Positions 17,537 to 25,806 of a stretch of 64,000 nt of DNA are shown in pieces. A model generated the notes under the pieces. The model saw only the letters and a list, made by a program, of their open reading frames with translations, ran no database searches and was not told the DNA's origin. The stretch lies in assembly GCA_036504335.1 (NCBI GenBank), contig DASXVJ010000022.1, positions 1 through 64,000 of the forward strand, given 5' to 3'. Source of the DNA: Fen-183 sp036504335. Lineage in GTDB: Bacteria; Acidobacteriota; Thermoanaerobaculia; UBA5066. Position 1 is the first letter of the stretch. The number at the start of each line of letters is the position of its first letter. The position numbers and the translations under genes are program-made.

Positions 17537-18216
17537 ACGCCTCCCGCGACGAGCTCCGTGAACCCCTGCGTGCCGCGCAGGACCGAGAGGTCCGCTTCGA
17601 GGCGCGCCTGGATGCGATTCTGGTCGTCCGCCGCGATCGCCTTCCGGAGCGCCTGGAGCGCCTGCTCGGCGTCCCCCTGCAGCGCGAAGCAGCACGCCGC
17701 GAGGTAATGGCCGCGCCCGTCTCCGTCCTTCTTGCCCGCGTTCTTCTTGAGCAGCTCGAGGGCCTTCTCGACGTTGCCGCGGTTCTTCTCGAACACGGCG
17801 GCGTGATAGATCTCCTCCGGGCTCTCCCCGGCGGCGCCCTTGCCCTTCTTCCCGTTCCGGCACGCCGTCAGGTACATGCGCGCGCGGTCGAGGAATTCCT
17901 TCTCGTCGGGGTGCTTCACGATGAGGTCCTCGAACTTCCGGGCCGCTTCGTCGAAGTGCCGCTTGTGGAAGAGGTCGATGGCCTTCTCGTACTCCTTGCG
18001 CGTCGCGGACGACTCGCGCACCGCTTCCTTGAGCGACGCCGGCGCCTTGCGCGTCTTCTCGGGCTCGTGCGCGACGAGCTTGAGCTGCTTGACCTTCTTC
18101 CCGAGATCCTCGAGCGAGAGGCCCAGCTTGCGCGAGAGCGTCTGGGAGTCCATGCGCCCGAAGTTGGCCTTGAGCCACCGGGCGTCGTCTTCGGTCCACT
18201 TGCTTTTGTTGGTCAA
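17533..18216 (-). CDS. HTH (SANT-like) plus TPR protein upstream of glmU
   Basis: 227 residues. Residues about 5-45 (KWTEDDARWLKANFGRMDSQTLSRKLGLSLEDLGKK) resemble a Myb/SANT-like helix-turn-helix found in small DNA-binding or adaptor proteins. Residues about 70-215 form TPR-like helix pairs (FHKRHFDEAARKFEDLIVKHP, ALELLKKNAGKK, GDAEQALQALRKAI). The start is TTG (18216), chosen because GGAGGG lies 6 bases upstream. It is coupled to glmU by GTGA, so its dose is tied to UDP-GlcNAc synthesis. Its role is unknown; a regulatory or scaffolding job is inference. Confidence 0.65.
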   Translation of the reverse strand: MTNKSKWTEDDARWLKANFGRMDSQTLSRKLGLSLEDLGKKVKQLKLVAHEPEKTRKAPASLKEAVRESSATRKEYEKAIDLFHKRHFDEAARKFEDLIVKHPDEKEFLDRARMYLTACRNGKKGKGAAGESPEEIYHAAVFEKNRGNVEKALELLKKNAGKKDGDGRGHYLAACCFALQGDAEQALQALRKAIAADDQNRIQARLEADLSVLRGTQGFTELVAGGV

Positions 18217-18372
18217 GGGCCCTCCGGGGAAAGCGGGCTGACGGCCCGCAAGGACGGTGGATTCTCGTTACGTCCTCGTCATCCGTCAAGGACGTCGAAA
18301 AGACCGCCAAAGGCCCCTCCAAGGTAGGGCCGGTGGCTCCGCCTGTCACGGCCGCCGAAACGCGATAGCCTG

Positions 18373-18891
18373 ATGCAGGTGTACGAGCTGCCGGTCTTCT
18401 GCACGCAGTGCGCGCGGAGGCTCGAGTCGAAAGAACTGGGCCCGGGGCGCAGCGTGCCGGTGTGCCCGGCCTGCGGCGCGGTGCACTGGATCGATCCGAA
18501 AGTCGCCGCGGGCGTCCTGATCGTTCGTGACGAGCGCGTCCTCCTCGTCAAGCGCGCGATCGAGCCCGGCTACGGCAAGTGGACGTTCCCGGGCGGGCAC
18601 GTGGACCGGGGCGAGACCGTCGAGGAGGCGGCCCTGCGCGAGACGATCGAGGAGTGCGGTGCGATCGCCCTCCTCGACGGGCTCCTCGGCCTCTTCTCGT
18701 ATCCGGGCCGGCCCGTCGTCGTGGCGGTTTACCGCGGGCTCCTCGCCCCCGGCAGCCGCGAGCCGCACGCGGGCGACGAGACGCTCGAGATCGGGTGGTT
18801 CACGCCGGAAGAAGCCGCCGGCCTCGATCTCGCCTTCCAGTCGGTCGCCGACGCGCTCACGAAACTCTTCCTTCGTCCGTACGTTCTCTGA
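18373..18891 (+). CDS. Nudix hydrolase with N-terminal zinc ribbon
   Basis: 172 residues. A four-cysteine zinc ribbon (Cys10, Cys13, Cys31, Cys34) precedes a Nudix domain with an intact Nudix box: Gly75-Gly96 region, GHVDRGETVEEAALRETIEE, all catalytic Glu present. The Zn-ribbon plus Nudix layout resembles NudC-like NADH/NAD-capped RNA hydrolases and related ADP-ribose hydrolases, but the NudC SQPWPFP motif is not seen, so the substrate is open. ATG at 18373 was chosen. No clear Shine-Dalgarno site is present. Confidence 0.85.
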   Translation: MQVYELPVFCTQCARRLESKELGPGRSVPVCPACGAVHWIDPKVAAGVLIVRDERVLLVKRAIEPGYGKWTFPGGHVDRGETVEEAALRETIEECGAIALLDGLLGLFSYPGRPVVVAVYRGLLAPGSREPHAGDETLEIGWFTPEEAAGLDLAFQSVADALTKLFLRPYVL

Positions 18892-18915
18892 AAGGGAATG
18901 AGCGGCCTCCCTTCC

Positions 18916-18936
18916 GGCATCCACGGAGGGGATGCC
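18916..18936 (+). other. Hairpin between Nudix and msrA genes
   Basis: GGCATCC (18916-18922) pairs perfectly with GGATGCC (18930-18936) over a 7-base loop. There is no T-run, so it is not a standard terminator. It may affect read-through from the Nudix gene into msrA. Confidence 0.35.
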
Positions 18937-18960
18937 CCGCGTATCCCTTCCGGAGACCAC

Positions 18961-19602
18961 ATGCGCCGCAACGCCCGATTCCTCCTGCCCCTCCTCGCCC
19001 TCGTCCTCTTCTCGGCTCTCGTCCGCGCGGACGAGCCCACGCAGGCCACGCCGCCCGCGCCGGCCGGCCTCGCGAAGGCGACGTTCGCGGGCGGCTGCTT
19101 CTGGTGCATGCAGGGGCCGTACGACGCCGTCCCGGGCGTCGTCTCGACGACCGTGGGCTACACCGGCGGCAAGAAGGCCGGCGCGACCTACCACGAGGTC
19201 GGGGCTGGCGGGACCGGCCACCGCGAGGCGATCGAGGTCGTCTTCGACCCGAAGAAGGTCTCGTACGAGAAGCTCCTCGACGTCTTCTGGCACAACGTCG
19301 ACCCGACGTACGCGGGCGGCCAGTTCTGCGACTCGGGCTTCTCGTACACGACCGCGATCTTCGTCCACGACGACGCGCAGCGGGCCGCGGCCGAGGCTGC
19401 GATGAAGGCGCTCGAGGCCTCGAAGGTGCTGAAGGCGCCGATCGTGACGGAGATCGTGAAGGCGGGAGTCTTCTGGAAGGCCGAGGAGTACCACCAGGGC
19501 TACTACAAGAAGAATCCCATCCGGTACAAGTTCTACCGCTCGGGCTGCGGCCGCGACGAACGCCTGAAGCAGCTATGGGGGGACAAGGCCGGAAGCCACT
19601 AA
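18961..19602 (+). CDS. msrA: Peptide-methionine (S)-S-oxide reductase MsrA, secreted form
   Basis: 213 residues. A signal peptide (residues 1-22, LLALVLFSALVRA) is followed by the MsrA domain with GGCFWCM (catalytic Cys46; Cys49 in the same motif). Other family motifs present are VGYTGG, YHEVGAGGTGHREAIEV, and the C-terminal AEEYHQGYYKKN. It reduces S-methionine sulfoxide in periplasmic proteins. The ATG at 18961 has GGAGA four bases upstream; an in-frame ATG at 18898 would add 21 residues before the signal peptide and is rejected. It meets the convergent SDR gene with overlapping stops. Confidence 0.93.
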   Translation: MRRNARFLLPLLALVLFSALVRADEPTQATPPAPAGLAKATFAGGCFWCMQGPYDAVPGVVSTTVGYTGGKKAGATYHEVGAGGTGHREAIEVVFDPKKVSYEKLLDVFWHNVDPTYAGGQFCDSGFSYTTAIFVHDDAQRAAAEAAMKALEASKVLKAPIVTEIVKAGVFWKAEEYHQGYYKKNPIRYKFYRSGCGRDERLKQLWGDKAGSH

Positions 19603-20390
19603 CGGTCGAGCCGGGTCTTCGAGAAGAACCGTACGCCGAGTCTCGCCGGCACCCAGCGCGGGACGAGCTTGCCCGCCGAGATCCAGAGCCGGTCCAGCGG
19701 GTGCGTCACGACGACCGCCTTCCGCTTCCGCACGGCCTCGAGGCCGATCTTCGCGACCGCCTCCGGCGTCATCTCGGGAAACGGCGTCTCTTTCCCTTCC
19801 TTCATCCCCGCGACGGCGGCGAAGTTCGTTCGTGTGAAGCCCGGGCAAAGGCACGTCACGGTCACGCCGAACGTCCTCGCCTCCTCGTGGAGCGCCTCTG
19901 TGAAGTTCAGGATGAAGGCCTTGCTCGCGCCGTAGAGCGAGAAGTACGGCGTCGGGTAGAAGGCGGACGTCGAGGAGACGTTCAGGATCGCGCCCGCGCC
20001 CCGCGCCTTCATCGCGACGAGGAATCGGTGCGTGAGCTCCGCCGTCGCGACGACGTTCAGCTCGAGGAGCGCATGCACCCTCTCGAACGGCAGATCGGTC
20101 TCGGGCCCGTTCAGGCCGAATCCCGCGTTGTTCACGAGGAGCGCGACCGGCCGCAGCGCGCCCTCCGTCGCGTTCCACACCGCGTCGCGCCCTTCCGGCG
20201 TCGCGAGGTCGGCCGCGAGGACCTCCGCGCGGCCGCCCTGCCCGTTCAGCCCGGCCGCGAGAGCTTCCAGCCTGTCCCCCGAGCGGGAGACGAGCAGGAC
20301 CGTCCGGCCCTCCGCCGCCAGGAGGCGCGCGAACGCGGCGCCGATCCCCGACGATGCGCCGGTGACGACGGAGAGGCCGGCGTCCTTCAC
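19599..20390 (-). CDS. Short-chain dehydrogenase/reductase (SDR)
   Basis: 263 residues. The NAD(P)-binding motif TGASSGIG is near residue 11, then NNAGFG, and the catalytic triad Ser (NVSSTSAF) with YGASK. The LYGASKAFILNFTEAL stretch and the C-terminal KLVPRWVPARLGVRFF region suggest a membrane-associated lipid-type SDR (DltE-like or ketoreductase-like). The start is GTG (20390), overlapping the stop of the preceding lipoprotein gene in GTGA. Substrate unknown. Confidence 0.82.
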   Translation of the reverse strand: MKDAGLSVVTGASSGIGAAFARLLAAEGRTVLLVSRSGDRLEALAAGLNGQGGRAEVLAADLATPEGRDAVWNATEGALRPVALLVNNAGFGLNGPETDLPFERVHALLELNVVATAELTHRFLVAMKARGAGAILNVSSTSAFYPTPYFSLYGASKAFILNFTEALHEEARTFGVTVTCLCPGFTRTNFAAVAGMKEGKETPFPEMTPEAVAKIGLEAVRKRKAVVVTHPLDRLWISAGKLVPRWVPARLGVRFFSKTRLDR

Positions 20391-21295
20391 TTCTTCTCCT
20401 TCGGGCGCACCACCTCGGAGACGCGATAGCCGAGCAGGCTTCGCATCGCGTGCGCCGGGGCGAAGACGTCCGCCGGCGGCGAGGACGCCGGCTGCGGCAG
20501 CGCGGCGAGGACGAGCGCCGGAGAGTTCCCGTCGAGGACGACGTACGTCGCGAACCAGTCGCGCGCGCCGAGCGCCGGGACCCTCACGTCCTCGCCGTCG
20601 ACGCGCAGGGCGAACGGGACGGGCGGCCCGGCCGTCCAGACGCCCGGCCGGCCCGAGCCTCCCACGGAGAGGTCGATCGCGCGGCGCAGGAGCGTCGCGC
20701 CGGGCTCGCGCAGGGCGGGCGCCGAGGCCGCGAGCGGCACCGAGGCGCTGCCGCCGCCCCTGAGCTCGGCGCGGGCGTTCGCCGGGATCCAGAGCGCGGT
20801 GGACCCCGGGATCGTCGCGTTGCCCTCGGGCCAGAGGCCGGGGAGGAGCAGCTCCGTCGCCGTCCCGAAGTCGGGAAAGGACAGCGTGCCCCCGACCTCG
20901 TGCGTCTCGTAAACGGCCTGGATCGCCGGCTCGGGCGTCGCGCCGCGCGGCGCGTTCGCCCGCGCACGCGCCCAGTCCTCCCGGCGCCGCGCGGACTCGG
21001 CCTTCTCGACGCGCACCTGCCCCGTCCAGCCCAGGCGGAGCCTCCCCTTCTCGACCTCGAGGATCTCCACCTCGCGGCGCGCGAGGTCGGGCACGTCCTC
21101 GCCGTCCACGCCCGGCAGGTTCGGGACGAGCGTGAGCAGGAGGCCGGGCGCGAGCGGGATCCCGCCCTCGAGAACGGGAGCGGCCGCGGTGGGTGTGGGT
21201 GACGCCGCCACATCCCGCGCGGGCGGCTTCCCGCACGCAGCGGCGGCGGCCGCCGCCGCGAAGAGGGCCGGGGCGGCGCGGCGCGGGAAGCGCAT
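20387..21295 (-). CDS. Lipoprotein of unknown function
   Basis: 302 residues. A lipoprotein signal ends at Cys21 (AAAAACGK), followed by a Pro/Thr/Ala-rich spacer and then a beta-rich body (VPNLPGVDGEDVP, LRLGWTGQVRVEK, LLLPGLWPEGNATIPGSTALWIP). The body resembles a secreted protein measuring or binding something at the outer face, but I do not recognise a family. It sits between a DUF547 lipoprotein and an SDR in one minus-strand run. Confidence 0.6.
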   Translation of the reverse strand: MRFPRRAAPALFAAAAAAAACGKPPARDVAASPTPTAAAPVLEGGIPLAPGLLLTLVPNLPGVDGEDVPDLARREVEILEVEKGRLRLGWTGQVRVEKAESARRREDWARARANAPRGATPEPAIQAVYETHEVGGTLSFPDFGTATELLLPGLWPEGNATIPGSTALWIPANARAELRGGGSASVPLAASAPALREPGATLLRRAIDLSVGGSGRPGVWTAGPPVPFALRVDGEDVRVPALGARDWFATYVVLDGNSPALVLAALPQPASSPPADVFAPAHAMRSLLGYRVSEVVRPKEKK

Positions 21296-21298
21296 CCC

Positions 21299-22120
21299 TC
21301 AGCGGTTCGCGGCGTCGTTCAGGCGTTCGTCGAGCGGAATCGGATAGATCGACGTCGCCGTGACCTTGTCCGTGCGCACGCGCCACCGGTTGATCGACCC
21401 GATGAGGCGCGGGTCCCCGGACACCGTCGACGGGACCTCGCGCTCGAAGTCTCCCCGGAAATCGAGGATCACCTGCGAAAGGCCGGCCTTCAACGACGGC
21501 GCCTTCCAGTCGACGTTGCGCGGGTCGGCGACGAACGCTTTCGCGGCCGCCTCGAGGCGGTCCTCGAGGTCCGCCGCGTCCCACGCGTCCTTCGCGAGCG
21601 GCGGCCCGCCGCGGCGCGCCTTCACGAGCGCGAAGTGGATGCGCGCGTCGGTGAAGCGCTTCCACGCGAGCGACGCAATCTGGTTCAGGGAGAGCTCGCG
21701 CCCGCCGAAGATGTACTTCGTTTCGGAGTCGAACCTGTGCGCGATGTCTTTCAGGCTCTGCGGACGGTTAAAGCGCAGAACGCCACGGATCGCGCAGGCG
21801 TTGTAGGCGTTGATCCAGTATGCGAGCCGGTCCGGCTCCGTCGGGAAGAGGTGCGGGTGCGTCTCGGGCGAGACGCGCGCGACCTCGGCGAGGTACTCCT
21901 GGAGGGTGGCATCCTCGAGGGACGCGGCCGCGTAGTCGACGAGCCCGTCCTGGACGACCTTCTCGAGGAAGCGGCCGAAGATCCCGTGCGGGAACTTCCC
22001 GGCGGACGGAACGTCCGACTGCGCCTTCACGTTCGGGCGCACGGTCTCGCAAGAGGCGCCCATCAGCGCGAGGGACAGCGCGGCGCAGGCCGCCGCGGAC
22101 AGGAGGCGCGCGTCCTTCAT
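21299..22120 (-). CDS. DUF547 domain lipoprotein
   Basis: 273 residues. The signal ends at a lipobox (LMGASC, Cys24). The DUF547 signature RLAYWINAYNACAIRGVL is present near residue 105, with a conserved His in ARIHFALVKARRGGPPL and a Cys/Asn-type arrangement that recalls papain-like or transglutaminase-like folds. The enzymatic role of the family is not established. It lies 7 bases downstream of the enoyl-reductase-like gene and 3 bases before the next lipoprotein gene. Confidence 0.75.
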   Translation of the reverse strand: MKDARLLSAAACAALSLALMGASCETVRPNVKAQSDVPSAGKFPHGIFGRFLEKVVQDGLVDYAAASLEDATLQEYLAEVARVSPETHPHLFPTEPDRLAYWINAYNACAIRGVLRFNRPQSLKDIAHRFDSETKYIFGGRELSLNQIASLAWKRFTDARIHFALVKARRGGPPLAKDAWDAADLEDRLEAAAKAFVADPRNVDWKAPSLKAGLSQVILDFRGDFEREVPSTVSGDPRLIGSINRWRVRTDKVTATSIYPIPLDERLNDAANR

Positions 22121-22127
22121 GGCGGCG

Positions 22128-22925
22128 TCAGCCGATGACGTCTTCCGTGCCGTCGACGCCCAGCACGTTGCCCGACAGCCAGACGGTCTCGGGCTTCGAA
22201 AGGGCGACGATCACACGCGCGACGTCGTCGGGCGTCGTGAGCCGGCCGGCCGGGTGGATGGCGAGGCAGCGCTCGATCATCGCGGCGTTGTCGGGGATCT
22301 TGCGCAGGGCCGGCGTGTCCGTGACGCCCGCGCGGATCGCGTTGACGGCGATCTTCCGCGTCACGAGCTCGACCGCGAGCTGGCGGCAGTGGCTCTCGAG
22401 GGCGGCCTTGGCGGCCGAGACCGCGCCGTAGGACTTCCAGATGCGGTGGCCGCCGGAGGACGTCATCGCGAACACGTGCCCGCCCTCGGCGAGGAGGCCT
22501 CCCGCGAGAAGGTCCTGCACCCAGTAGACGAGCGAATGCGCCATGACGTCGAGCGTCATGTCCATCTGCGCCCGCACGATCCGGTCGGCGGGCGCGTCGG
22601 CCAGAAACGGTTTCAGCGTCCCGAACGCGAGCGAGTGAAGCACGACGTCGATCCCGGCCCGGCGCCCTTCGCCGTCGAGGATCTTCGTCATCTCCGCGAT
22701 GGCTTCGGCGCGCTTCTCGTCGTCGGCGGCGTTCATGTTGAAGAAGACCGCCCGCGATCCGGCGGCCGTGATCTCCCCCGTGATGCGCTCCACGTTGGGC
22801 TGCGTCGACTTGCGGTCGAGGTGGACCCCGAAGACGTTCCGGCCCGCGCGGGCGAGCGCGAGGGACGCGGCTTCCCCGAATCCGGAGGAGGCCCCGAGGA
22901 CGAGGGCCCACGAGCGGCTTGCCAT
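22128..22925 (-). CDS. Enoyl-ACP reductase-like SDR of the FabI/FabL type
   Basis: 265 residues. The N-terminal motif is GASSGFG. The catalytic pair is Tyr166 and Lys173, spaced Y-X6-K (YGAVSAAK), which is the spacing of FabI/FabL-type enoyl reductases rather than the Y-X3-K of ordinary SDRs. HSLAFG in the middle is also FabI-like. It probably reduces the enoyl double bond in fatty acid elongation, NAD(P)H-dependent. ATG at 22925 is placed by a TAGCAT box 7 bases upstream. It is divergent from the homocysteine methyltransferase. Confidence 0.75.
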   Translation of the reverse strand: MASRSWALVLGASSGFGEAASLALARAGRNVFGVHLDRKSTQPNVERITGEITAAGSRAVFFNMNAADDEKRAEAIAEMTKILDGEGRRAGIDVVLHSLAFGTLKPFLADAPADRIVRAQMDMTLDVMAHSLVYWVQDLLAGGLLAEGGHVFAMTSSGGHRIWKSYGAVSAAKAALESHCRQLAVELVTRKIAVNAIRAGVTDTPALRKIPDNAAMIERCLAIHPAGRLTTPDDVARVIVALSKPETVWLSGNVLGVDGTEDVIG

Positions 22926-22932
22926 GGGCCGA

Positions 22933-22938
22933 ATGCTA
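22933..22938 (-). promoter_or_regulatory. -10 box of leaderless promoter (TAGCAT)
   Basis: TAGCAT lies 7 bases before the ATG of the enoyl-reductase-like gene; no Shine-Dalgarno site is present. Confidence 0.5.
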
Positions 22939-22982
22939 GCAGGCCCGCCCCGCTATCCTCGTCCCCGGAGACCGCCGTGTCC

Positions 22983-23855
22983 ATGCCGCCCGTCCCGGAT
23001 TTCCGCGCGAGACTGCGCTGCGGGCCGCCGCTCGTCCTCGACGCGGCGATGGGCACGGACCTCCTCGCCCGCGGCGCCCGCCTGCCCGCTCCGCTCTGGA
23101 GCGCGCAGGCCCTCCTCGACGCGCCGGAGCTCGTCGAGGCGATTCACCGGGAGAACGCGGAGGCGGGGGCCGACGTCCTCACGATCGCGAGCTTCCGGCT
23201 GCATCGGAGGAACCTGAGAGGATCTTCTTGCTCCCTCTCACAGGCGGAGCTCATCGCTACGGCCGTGAACCTCGCCCGAAGGGCAGCAAGAGGAGAAGAG
23301 AAGAGCCTTTGGATAGCCGGTTCGCTGGCACCGCTGGAGGACTGCTACCGTCCTGATCGGGTCCCCTCCGAAGCAGAAATCTCTTCCGAACACGCGGAGA
23401 TGGCGGCGGCTCTCGCCGCCGCGGGCGTGGACCTCATCCTCGTCGAGACGATGAACACCGTCCGCGAGGCCGCCGCCGCCGCGCGCGGCGCGGCGGCCAC
23501 GGGGCTGCCGGCCGTCGTCTCGTGCGTGACGGACGGCAACGGGCGCCTGCTCTCCGGCGAGCCGGTCGAGGACTTCGCGCGCGCGCTCCTTTCGCTGCCT
23601 TCGCCGCCCGACGCCCTCGGCGTCAATTGCGTGCCGGCGCGCTCACTCGCGGCCGACCTCGCGCGTCTCGCGGCGGCGGCGCCCGGAGTCCCTCTCGCGG
23701 CGTACGGCAACACGTTCGGTGATCCCGTCCCGCCGGAGAACGATGCGGCTCTCGCCGCGGAGTGGGTCCGCCTCGGCGCCCGCCTCGCCGGCGGCTGCTG
23801 CGGGACGACCGCGGCGCACACCGCCGCGGTCGCCCGCGCGCTTCAGGGGAAGTAG
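22983..23855 (+). CDS. Homocysteine S-methyltransferase family protein
   Basis: 290 residues from ATG 22983; a GTG at 22977 would add two residues and has GGAGA five bases before it, so either is possible. The TIM-barrel starts with LVLDAAMGTDLLARG. The zinc ligands are the Cys in LGVNC and the paired Cys in GGCCGTT near the C-terminus. It moves a methyl group from a donor such as S-methylmethionine or betaine to homocysteine (MmuM/BHMT-like). Bases 23190-23400 inside the gene use AGA/AGG and other codons rare elsewhere. A TATCCT box lies upstream at about 22954. Confidence 0.85.
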   Translation: MPPVPDFRARLRCGPPLVLDAAMGTDLLARGARLPAPLWSAQALLDAPELVEAIHRENAEAGADVLTIASFRLHRRNLRGSSCSLSQAELIATAVNLARRAARGEEKSLWIAGSLAPLEDCYRPDRVPSEAEISSEHAEMAAALAAAGVDLILVETMNTVREAAAAARGAAATGLPAVVSCVTDGNGRLLSGEPVEDFARALLSLPSPPDALGVNCVPARSLAADLARLAAAAPGVPLAAYGNTFGDPVPPENDAALAAEWVRLGARLAGGCCGTTAAHTAAVARALQGK

Positions 23856-25750
23856 CCCCGGATGGTCTTGGCTCGCAACCTGGCGTCCTTGAGCTTCACC
23901 TCGATCGCCCGGAACTGGTTCTCGCCCTTCGTCGAGTTCGTGAGATACCGCAGGAAGTACTGCGAGCGCAGCTCCGTCTCGATCTTCCGGTAGACCTCCG
24001 GCAGGGCCGACGCCTTGCCGACGAAGAACGCCTCGGCGCCCGTGTCTGCGGCGAGCTCGTTCATCCGCCCCTTGATTCCCGTGTCGAGGAACGAGAGGTT
24101 CAGCCCGATGAAGTAGATCGGGACGCCCGCCGAGCGCGCGTAGCGCCGGAGCGTCGCGTAGTCGCTCCAGGAGTGGTTGTCGTCGCCGTCCGTCAGCACG
24201 ACGACGGCCTTGCGGCCCGGCGTCGCGCGGAACTGGTAGAGCGCCATGACCACGGAGTCGAAGAGGGCGGTCGCGCCGTTCGCGTGCGTCTCGGCGATCG
24301 CGCGCTCGAGGTCCGCCGCGCGGTGCGTCATCGGCGCGAGGAGGGCGGGGCGCTCGCGGAACTCGATCACGAAACCCTGGTCCTTCTCCTTGGAGACGAG
24401 CTTCTGGACGAACTCGGACGCCGCCTGGTGGACGATCGGCATCGCGTCCTTCATGGAGCCCGAGCCGTCGATCACGATCCCGAGGGAGAGGGGGAGCGAC
24501 TCGGCGAACTCGAAGCTCGTGAGCTCCTGCTTCGCCGCGTCCTCCGTGACCGTGAAGTCCTCCTTGACGAGGGACTTCACGAGCCGGCCCTCCCCGTCGG
24601 TGACGGAGACCGGCAGCTCGACGAGGTCGACTTCCACCTTCGACATGAAGCGCGACTCGCCCTTGAGGAGCTTGATGTCGGTGAATTCCCTGCCGTCCTC
24701 GTCCGTCGCCGTCGCGCGCATGAGCGTCGATTTCTGGATCTGCGCGACGGGAACCGTCACGACGTAGGGCGGCTGGGTCCACTCCTTGACCTTCCGGTCG
24801 TCGAGGTACAGCTCGAGCTTCTTCGCGACGCCGCCCGCCATGGACTGGACGGCGACCTTGAGCTCGACCGTGTCGCCCGCCGCCTTCTGCTTCGGGAACT
24901 CGAGGAGGCGCACGGAGAGCCGCGAGTCCTTCTCGTTGATCGCCCACGCGTCCGCGTCGAGAAAGTTTCCCTGCGCGTCGAAGCCGAGCGCCTTGAGCGT
25001 CTGCCTCTTCGGGACCTTCCCGAGGTCCAGCTCGACCTCGTAGGGCGGGCGGTTCTTGACGAGGATCTTCTTCTCCTCGAGCCAGAACTCGACGCGCGTG
25101 ACGGGCGGCTTCACCTCGCAGCCGACCCTCAGGAGGCCGACCGGGACTTCCTGAGGGGGCGCGAGGATCTTCACGAGGTTCCCCGCGTTCGGCGCCGGCA
25201 TCTGGCGGTTTTCGGACTCGAGGACGACGGCCGCCGCGCTCGGCAGGCCGCCTGCGTCGACGCCGGCGTCCTCGGCGCGGAACTCGGCGGTCATTTCCGG
25301 CACGCGGATCGTCACGGCGCGCGTCGCGACCGCGCGGCCGAGGGCCCCCTCCAGGCGGAACTGGATCTCGTACGTTCCCGGCGGCAGGGAGCGCAGGAAC
25401 GTGATCGAAACGGGCTTGCCGGCGTCGGCGCCGAGGTCGACGTCGGCCGGGATCCGGAAGGCGTCGACGTTCGCGCCCTTCCCGTCGCTCACGACGCCCG
25501 ACAGCGTGAACGAAACGACGCGCGGCGAGCTCGCGGGACCCCGGAGGTCGCCGCGCGCGACCGACAGGATGAACCTGACGGCCGTCTTCGACCCTGTCTT
25601 CCCGAGGTACTGCTCGCGCACGTCGAGGGGAACGGAGACTCCGGGGGCGTCGATCCGGCTCTTCTGAGCGTCCGCGGGGGGAGCCGGCTGCCCGGATGCG
25701 GCCCTCGAAAGGGCGAAAAGCACGGGCACCAGCGCGAGACTCTTTCGCAT
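23843..25750 (-). CDS. Secreted VWFA-domain protein (acidobacterial VWFA-related type)
   Basis: 635 residues. A signal peptide ends near ALSRAASG. The centre has two beta-sandwich-like regions, then the sequence VELPVSVTDGEGRLVKSLVKEDFTVTED, which is the lead-in of the VWFA-related family common in Acidobacteria (TIGR03436-like), followed by the MIDAS motif DGSGSM at about residue 428 and LTDGDDNHSW. It probably mediates metal-dependent protein contacts in the periplasm or outside the cell. ATG 25750 was chosen from the signal peptide and a TACGAT box 6 bases upstream. It overlaps the convergent methyltransferase gene by 13 bases. Confidence 0.82.
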   Translation of the reverse strand: MRKSLALVPVLFALSRAASGQPAPPADAQKSRIDAPGVSVPLDVREQYLGKTGSKTAVRFILSVARGDLRGPASSPRVVSFTLSGVVSDGKGANVDAFRIPADVDLGADAGKPVSITFLRSLPPGTYEIQFRLEGALGRAVATRAVTIRVPEMTAEFRAEDAGVDAGGLPSAAAVVLESENRQMPAPNAGNLVKILAPPQEVPVGLLRVGCEVKPPVTRVEFWLEEKKILVKNRPPYEVELDLGKVPKRQTLKALGFDAQGNFLDADAWAINEKDSRLSVRLLEFPKQKAAGDTVELKVAVQSMAGGVAKKLELYLDDRKVKEWTQPPYVVTVPVAQIQKSTLMRATATDEDGREFTDIKLLKGESRFMSKVEVDLVELPVSVTDGEGRLVKSLVKEDFTVTEDAAKQELTSFEFAESLPLSLGIVIDGSGSMKDAMPIVHQAASEFVQKLVSKEKDQGFVIEFRERPALLAPMTHRAADLERAIAETHANGATALFDSVVMALYQFRATPGRKAVVVLTDGDDNHSWSDYATLRRYARSAGVPIYFIGLNLSFLDTGIKGRMNELAADTGAEAFFVGKASALPEVYRKIETELRSQYFLRYLTNSTKGENQFRAIEVKLKDARLRAKTIRGYFP

Positions 25751-25756
25751 CTTCCC

Positions 25757-25762
25757 ATCGTA
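25757..25762 (-). promoter_or_regulatory. -10 box of leaderless promoter (TACGAT)
   Basis: TACGAT lies 6 bases before the ATG of the VWFA gene. The divergent M20 gene has GGAGG 6 bases before its own ATG, so only one side looks leaderless. Confidence 0.45.
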
Positions 25763-25806
25763 TGCTGTCTTCCTCAAGCGACACATCCCCCGTTCGGAGG
25801 CTCCCG

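Noticed and set aside
17537..18349. Upstream extension of the glmU frame
   Set aside because: It would add about 270 residues of Arg/Gly-rich sequence overlapping the TPR gene; GlmU has its normal start at 17536.
18898..18960. Upstream in-frame ATG for msrA
   Set aside because: It would add 21 residues before a normal signal peptide, and the ATG at 18961 has a Shine-Dalgarno site.
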